From assembly GCF_009931695.1 (NCBI RefSeq), contig NZ_CP048000.1:1138501-1202500 (forward strand): DNA of 64,000 nt, in the 5' to 3' direction. Source of the stretch: Anaerocolumna sedimenticola (GTDB lineage Bacteria > Bacillota > Clostridia > Lachnospirales > Lachnospiraceae). Positions 56,088-64,000 of the stretch are shown one piece after another (the first letter of the stretch is position 1; every line of letters starts with the position of its first letter). The notes beneath the pieces are model-generated. The model saw only the letters and a list, made by a program, of their open reading frames with translations, searched no databases and was not told the DNA's origin. The position numbers and the translations under genes were made by a program.

Positions 56088-58072
56088 TTATAGTACAGAT
56101 TTTACGGCAGCTACGACATTTTCTGTAGTAAATCCGAATTTCTTAAATAATTCTCCTGCTGGTGCGGATGCTCCAAAACCTTTCATAGTTACGTAAGCAC
56201 CGTCTAATCCGACATATTTACCCCAGCCAAAATCTATTGCTGCTTCTACTGCTACTCTTGCTCTGACTTTCTTTGGTAATATACTATCTTTGTATTCTGC
56301 ACTCTGTGCCTCAAATAAATCTAAAGATGGCATACTAACAACTCTGATATCAATTCCTTCTTTGGCAAGTTCCTCTTTTGCTTTAATTCCTAATTCAACC
56401 TCGGAACCGCTTGCCATTATAATTGCATCCGGTGTTTCTTTTGTAGAATCAGCTATGATATATCCGCCTTTTAAGGCTTCTTTGCTGGAACCTGTATATT
56501 GAGGAAGATTCTGACGAGTTAATACCAATGCAGTTGGAGTTTTCGTCGATGTAATGGCATAATACCATCCGGCAATGGTTTCCGTAGCATCTGCTGGCCT
56601 GAAAACCGTAAAATTAGGCATCGCACGCAGCATTGCTAACTGTTCAATCGGCTCATGGGTAGGTCCGTCTTCTCCTACACCAATACTGTCATGAGTTAAA
56701 ACATAAGTTAAAGGAAGTCCCATTAATGATGTTAATCTTGCCATTGGTTTCACATAGTCACTGAATACAAAAAATGTTGAAACATATGGCCTTAAACCGC
56801 CATGCAGGGCAAGTCCGTTTCCGATTGCTGCCATAGCAAGTTCCCTGACACCAAAATGTAAGTTACGGCCGGCATAATTCTCTTTAGAGAAATCACCTTC
56901 ATCTTTCATATAGGTTTTGGTAGATGGTGCAAGATCTGCAGAACCTCCGATAAACCCAGGAACTAAGTCTTTGATTCTATTAATTACCATTCCGGATAAA
57001 TTTCTTGTTGCTTCAGGTTTATCAGGATATGCCCAAAACTCTTCATTATTAATAAGATCTTTTGCAATGGATTCATTATGATATTTATCCCAAAGTTCTT
57101 TCATTTCAGGGTAAGCTTCGCAATACTTATCAAACATCTGATTCCATTCATCTTCTACTTTTGCATTCTTTTCAGCAATCGCTTTGAAATTATCATATAC
57201 AACTTCCGGTACAAAAAATGCATCCGTATGGGACCAGCCTAATTTTTCTCTCATGGCAGCTACATTTTCAACACCTAAAGGTTCTCCATGGGCACTTGCC
57301 ATACCTTCTTTCGGAGATCCGAAACCGATTTTAGTTTTAACCGTAATCATGGAAGGTCTTGTTTTATCAGCCTTGGCCTGCTCGATTGCGGCACCGATTT
57401 CTTCCAGGTCATTACCATCTTCCACTACTAATGTCTGGAAACCAAAAGCTTCAAAACGCTTTCTTACATCTTCCGTAAATGCGATATCTGTACTTCCTTC
57501 AATAGAAATTTTATTAGAATCATATAATACAATTAATTTATTTAAACCTAATGTACCTGCCAAAGAAAATGCTTCGGAGGAAATACCTTCCATCATACAT
57601 CCGTCTCCGCCCAATACATAGGTGTAATGATCCATTACAGGGAATTCTTCTTTATTAAACTTGGCAGCTATATGAGCTTCTGCCATTGCCATACCAACAG
57701 CCATTGCCATACCGGCACCCAGGGTCCTGTAGTTGCTTCCACACCAACAGTATGTCCATATTCCGGATGTCCTGGGGTCAATGAATTTAATTGTCTGAAG
57801 TTAGCCAAATCATCTGTTGATAAATCACCATAACCAAATAGGTGTAATAATGAATATAAAAGGGTTGAACCATGACCGCCTGATAATACAAAACGATCCC
57901 TGTTAGGCCACTTAGGGTTCTTAGGATTATGATTCATATGCTTTGCCCATAATTCATATGCCATTGCAGCAGATCCTAAAGGAAGTCCGGGATGTCCGGA
58001 ATTTGCCTTTTGTACTGCATCAGCGGATAATACCCTTATGGCATTTACTGATAAAGTATCAATGTTACTCAT
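56088..58072 (-). pseudogene. tkt: Transketolase, frameshifted by one base
   Basis: The first part (58072-57725) reads [39 protein letters not shown] and [11 protein letters not shown] and then shifts. The second part (from about 57710) reads [18 protein letters not shown] with GGDGCMMEG (ThDP site) and THDSIGVGEDGPTHEP. The join expected in the family is [13 protein letters not shown], restored by a fourth C in the run at 57722-57724. The corrected length is 661 residues, normal for a transketolase of the non-oxidative pentose phosphate pathway. All catalytic motifs are intact, so the break is probably an assembly error. Confidence 0.94.
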
Positions 58073-58101
58073 TTTATTTCCTCCTGTAATATATATATAA
58101 T

Positions 58102-58755
58102 TTATTCTCCGAAAACAGCTTTATAGTCTTTTTGGAATTTTTCGATACCCTGATCAGTTAAAGGATGTTTTGTGCATTGTTCAATAACGCTGTATGGAAC
58201 TGTTGCGATGTCTGCTCCTGCTAATGCACAGTCGGTAATGTGAACCGGATTTCTTACGCTAGCTGCAATAATTTCAGTATCCAGATTATAGATATCAAAT
58301 ATTTCAGATATGGTTCTTATTAAATCGATACCAGGCATAGAGATATCATCTAAACGGCCTAAAAATGGAGATACATAGGTTGCACCTGCTCTTGCAGCTA
58401 ATAATGCCTGGTTAGCTGAAAAGATTAAAGTAACATTGGTTTTAATGCCTTCACCGGAAAGAACTTTAGTAGCTTTTAACCCTTCTACAGTCATAGGAAT
58501 TTTAACAACCATATTCGGATGGATTTTAGCAATCTCTCTTCCTTCTGCAATCATACCTGCAGCATCAACCGTAGTAGCTTTTACTTCACCACTGATTGGT
58601 CCGTCTACAATGGAAGCAATTTCTTTAATAACTTCATTAAAATCTCTTCCTTCTTTAGCGATTAAGGATGGGTTAGTCGTAACACCACAGATAACGCCCA
58701 TTTCATTTGCCTTTTTGATATCCTCTACATTGGCAGTATCAATAAAAAATTTCAT
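58102..58755 (-). CDS. fsa: Transaldolase / fructose-6-phosphate aldolase-like (TalC type)
   Basis: A 217-residue class I aldolase. [16 protein letters not shown] and [15 protein letters not shown] are the N-terminal signature. The Schiff-base lysine is in [13 protein letters not shown], and ASVRNPVHI follows. The small form decamerises. It lies 29 bp upstream of transketolase on the same strand, so the two make a pentose phosphate operon. CAAGGGGGC precedes the ATG. Confidence 0.95.
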   Translation of the reverse strand: MKFFIDTANVEDIKKANEMGVICGVTTNPSLIAKEGRDFNEVIKEIASIVDGPISGEVKATTVDAAGMIAEGREIAKIHPNMVVKIPMTVEGLKATKVLSGEGIKTNVTLIFSANQALLAARAGATYVSPFLGRLDDISMPGIDLIRTISEIFDIYNLDTEIIAASVRNPVHITDCALAGADIATVPYSVIEQCTKHPLTDQGIEKFQKDYKAVFGE

Positions 58756-59093
58756 TTTAAAGCCCCCTTGGTTTTTGTATTTTTTATGTTAGTTTAATAA
58801 CTAAACAAATTTAAAATCCATTATTTTTTAAAATAATGAAATAATATAAATTTCCTAAAGATAATCACATATAAATATAATATACTATAATCAATAGTAT
58901 AATGCAATAAAAAAATAAATATTTTATGTCCTATAAATTACATTAAATTTATACAATAATTAATATAAACTGTTTTTAATTATCAATAATTTATGATAGT
59001 GTATTATTATAAGCTTAATAAATAAGTACTTTTTCCTTTGAATAAAATTCTTTGGGAATTATAAAATTCATTATAACGAATAGGAGGTTAACT
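58756..59093. other. AT-rich divergent gap of 338 bp
   Basis: It lies between the transaldolase (-) and the aminotransferase (+). It is almost entirely A/T and should carry the promoters of both, but no single -35/-10 pair stands out. No ORF or hairpin of note. Confidence 0.5.
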
Positions 59094-59951
59094 ATGGAGA
59101 ATTTAGGTTACTATTGCGGGTCTTATGGACTTATAGAAGATATGAAGATTCCAATGAATGATCGAGTATGTTATTTCGGAGACGGTGTTTATGATGCTAC
59201 ATATACGGCAAATCATATGATATTTGCATTGGATGAACACGTAGACCGTTTTTTTAGAAGTGCTGAACAGTTAAATATTTCAGTAAGTTTTAGTAAATGT
59301 GAGTTGAAAAAATTATTACAGGATATGGTTAATAAAGTTGACAGCCCCGAGCAATTCTTATATTGGCAGGTTACAAGAGGAACTGCTATACGGAATCATG
59401 CTTTTCCTGAACCTGATATTCCATCTAATTTATGGATTATGATCAAACCAGGAGGCATTAAAGATATTTATCAAAAATTTAAACTAATAACTGTTGAGGA
59501 TACTAGGTTTTTTCATTGCAATATTAAAACTCTAAATTTATTGCCAAACGTAATAGCGAAACAAAAAGCTGTAGAAGCAGGATGTGATGAAGCTGTATTC
59601 CATAGAGGGGATAGGGTAACGGAGTGCGCTCATAGTAATATATCCATTATAAATAATGGAGTGTTAAGAACAGCGCCTCTAGATAATCTTATATTACCGG
59701 GGATAACCAGAGGTCATTTGTTAGATTTTTGCCGTGAAAATAAAATCCCTGTGGATGAATCTCCATTTTCACTAAATGATTTAATGGGAGCGGATGAGGT
59801 AATTGTTACGAGCGCAGGTGCCCTATGTATTGCTGCTTCAGAAATAGACGGCATTTCCGTTGGGGGAAAAGCTCCGGAATTACTTAATATATTACAACAG
59901 TCTGCTTTGAAGAAGTTTCAGCAGGATACCTGTTATAACAGTTGTTTTTAA
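59094..59951 (+). CDS. Class IV aminotransferase, D-amino-acid aminotransferase-like
   Basis: 285 residues from the ATG at 59094 behind TAGGAGG. A longer frame to 59052 lacks a site. The fold-type IV motifs are CYFGDGVYDATY, the PLP lysine in NIKTLNLLPN, AVFHRGDRVTECAHSNIS and ADEVIVTSAGALCIAA. D-amino-acid aminotransferases make D-Glu and D-Ala for cell wall synthesis. Branched-chain or aminodeoxychorismate lyase activity is less likely given the ECAHSN site. It stands alone. Confidence 0.88.
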   Translation: MENLGYYCGSYGLIEDMKIPMNDRVCYFGDGVYDATYTANHMIFALDEHVDRFFRSAEQLNISVSFSKCELKKLLQDMVNKVDSPEQFLYWQVTRGTAIRNHAFPEPDIPSNLWIMIKPGGIKDIYQKFKLITVEDTRFFHCNIKTLNLLPNVIAKQKAVEAGCDEAVFHRGDRVTECAHSNISIINNGVLRTAPLDNLILPGITRGHLLDFCRENKIPVDESPFSLNDLMGADEVIVTSAGALCIAASEIDGISVGGKAPELLNILQQSALKKFQQDTCYNSCF

Positions 59952-60064
59952 CCATTACAAGTAACTTTCTAAATTCGGTAATAACTCGAAGTGGATGCTT
60001 TTAATATACAAAAAATTACAGATAATTAGGTAAATATATATATTCTCTCTAAATAATGAAACAC

Positions 60065-60093
60065 AAAAAAGACTATATTGAATATAGTCTTTT
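60065..60093 (-). terminator. Terminator of the rRNA/tRNA operon
   Basis: GACTATA/TATAGTC with a 5-base loop, followed on the minus strand by TCTTTTTT. It lies 12 bp past the last tRNA. Confidence 0.85.
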
Positions 60094-60104
60094 CGTGATT
60101 TTAA

Positions 60105-60177
60105 TGAGACATCCGGGATTCGAACCCGGGACACCTTGATTAAAAGTCAAGTGCTCTACCGACTGAGCTAATATCCC
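60105..60177 (-). tRNA. tRNA-Lys (TTT)
   Basis: A 73-nt cloverleaf with acceptor GGGATAT/ATGTCTC, anticodon loop CTTTTAA and T loop GGTTCGAATCC. CCA is not encoded. It is the last gene of the cluster. Confidence 0.95.
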
Positions 60178-60245
60178 ATATTTATTGAAAACGGATTTAT
60201 CAAAAGCATTACTGCAATTATCTACTTCACATATCCAATAAAAAA

Positions 60246-60318
<73 letters not shown>

Positions 60319-60390
60319 AAGGCCAACTTCGTTGACCCCCAAAGAAAATTTCCTTCTTTTCGGGTTAACGAAAACTATTCAGTTTTCGAA

Positions 60391-60464
60391 TTGCGGGGAT
60401 AGGATTTGAACCTATGACCTTCGGGTTATGAGCCCGACGAGCTTCCAGACTGCTCCACCCCGCG
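60391..60464 (-). tRNA. Initiator tRNA-fMet (CAT)
   Basis: 74 nt. It starts CGCGGGG and ends CCCCGCAA, giving the C1-A72 mismatch of initiator tRNA. The anticodon stem GTCGGG-CTCATAA-CCCGA has three G-C pairs. Confidence 0.94.
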
Positions 60465-60500
60465 ACAATATTTTTTTGTAATTATGTTTTTTCAAACAAG

Positions 60501-60582
60501 TGGATGGAGAAGGATTCGAACCTTCGAAAGCGTCGCTAACAGATTTACAGTCTGCCCCCTTTGGCCACTCGGGAATCCATCC
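60501..60582 (-). tRNA. tRNA-Tyr (GTA)
   Basis: 82 nt, class II with a long variable arm. Acceptor GGATGGA/TCCATCC is perfect, and the anticodon loop is CTGTAAA. Confidence 0.94.
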
Positions 60583-60672
60583 ATATATACTAGATGTAAA
60601 CATCTTAGCACTTTAATATTATGTGCAATTATTATAACTTATTGCATAATATAGATGAAAATTTTTCATCTA

Positions 60673-60745
<73 letters not shown>

Positions 60746-60773
60746 AATAAACCATTTAGTCATTGTAGTTAAG

Positions 60774-60846
60774 TGGGACCTATAGGGCTCGAACCTATGA
60801 CCCTCTGCTTGTAAGGCAGATGCTCTCCCAGCTGAGCTAAGATCCC
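60774..60846 (-). tRNA. tRNA-Val (TAC)
   Basis: 73 nt with acceptor GGGATCT/AGGTCCC and anticodon loop CTTACAA. Confidence 0.95.
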
Positions 60847-60860
60847 ATATTTTAACTAAA

Positions 60861-60934
60861 CGACCCAGAAGGGACTCGAACCCTCGACCTCCGCCGTGAC
60901 AGGGCGGCGCTCTAACCAACTGAGCCACTAGGCC
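60861..60934 (-). tRNA. tRNA-Asp (GTC)
   Basis: 74 nt with acceptor GGCCTAG/CTGGGTC, anticodon loop CTGTCAC and discriminator G. It is the first tRNA after the 23S gene. Confidence 0.95.
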
Positions 60935-60993
60935 AATACTTGACTTACACTAACACATTAATTACACCTAAATTTTATGAACAAACACTTTAT

Positions 60994-63894
<2,901 letters not shown>

Positions 63895-64000
63895 ATTTAC
63901 GTCTCTGCCTAGCGTGACAGATCGTTGGTCTTTGTTCATTAAAGTTTGTTTAGATGTCTGACATAATCTCCATAAATATCAATTTATAACTTACTATAAA
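63895..64000 (-). other. Upstream spacer of the 23S gene (partial)
   Basis: 106 bp of AT-rich spacer running off the window. No tRNA or 5S sequence is visible in it. The 16S gene presumably lies beyond. Confidence 0.6.

Overview
The window is 64 kb of AT-rich DNA that looks like a Gram-positive, motile, spore-forming anaerobe of the Clostridia, most likely a Lachnospiraceae relative. The evidence is strong AGGAGG-type ribosome binding sites, a BofA/DUF2508 pair, a tad pilus locus of the DUF5702/DUF6382 type, an agr system, YesM/YesN-type two-component regulation of a sugar ABC transporter, and a 23S rRNA followed by a tRNA cluster. The genus is inference.

Layout. 1-8.8 kb: the end of a YesM-like kinase, a YesN-like regulator, a solute-binding lipoprotein, two permeases, a GH95 fucosidase-type hydrolase and a CE7 acetyl esterase. 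Together they form a system for importing and processing a decorated plant or mucin glycan. 8.8-14.1 kb: HIT protein, a small soluble histidine kinase, and an operon of glycerol kinase, rhomboid protease and a flavodoxin-SCP2 protein. 14.2-26.5 kb, all on the minus strand: a tad/Flp pilus operon with two prepilin peptidases, TadZ, TadA, TadB, TadC, a 59-residue Flp pilin, a DUF5702 protein, two TadE-like pseudopilins and a DUF6382-FHA protein. 26.7-32.7 kb: BofA, DUF2508, FliS, flagellin and a large FliK-like protein. 32.8-36 kb: an agrA-agrC-agrB-agrD cluster whose AgrD has no cysteine, next to a likely small RNA. 36-43.4 kb: M18 aminopeptidase, an unknown nuclease-like protein, a DUF3810 protein, a sigma-like protein without region 4, an S1-domain protein and a small alarmone synthetase. 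43.6-47.7 kb: a heterodimeric multidrug-type ABC exporter preceded by a leader peptide and terminator, which look like a BmrB-type attenuator. 48-55.6 kb: GH3 hydrolase, beta-phosphoglucomutase, an AraC-GH39 fusion and an OmpR/HK pair. 56-60 kb: transketolase, transaldolase and a D-amino-acid aminotransferase. 60.1-63.9 kb: seven tRNAs and a 23S rRNA on the minus strand.

The most consequential observation is technical. Seven genes (eight sites), and possibly an eighth gene (agrC), are broken by a single missing base inside a homopolymer run. Each is restored to a full-length family member by adding one base per site. This includes transketolase and flagellin. The pattern points to homopolymer under-calling in the assembly rather than real gene decay.

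The best biological leads are the BmrB-like attenuator with its asymmetric ABC pair, the cysteine-free AgrD with a neighbouring small RNA, the pseudopilin carrying two Cys-rich repeats, a 118-bp repeat present twice, and several palindromic elements.
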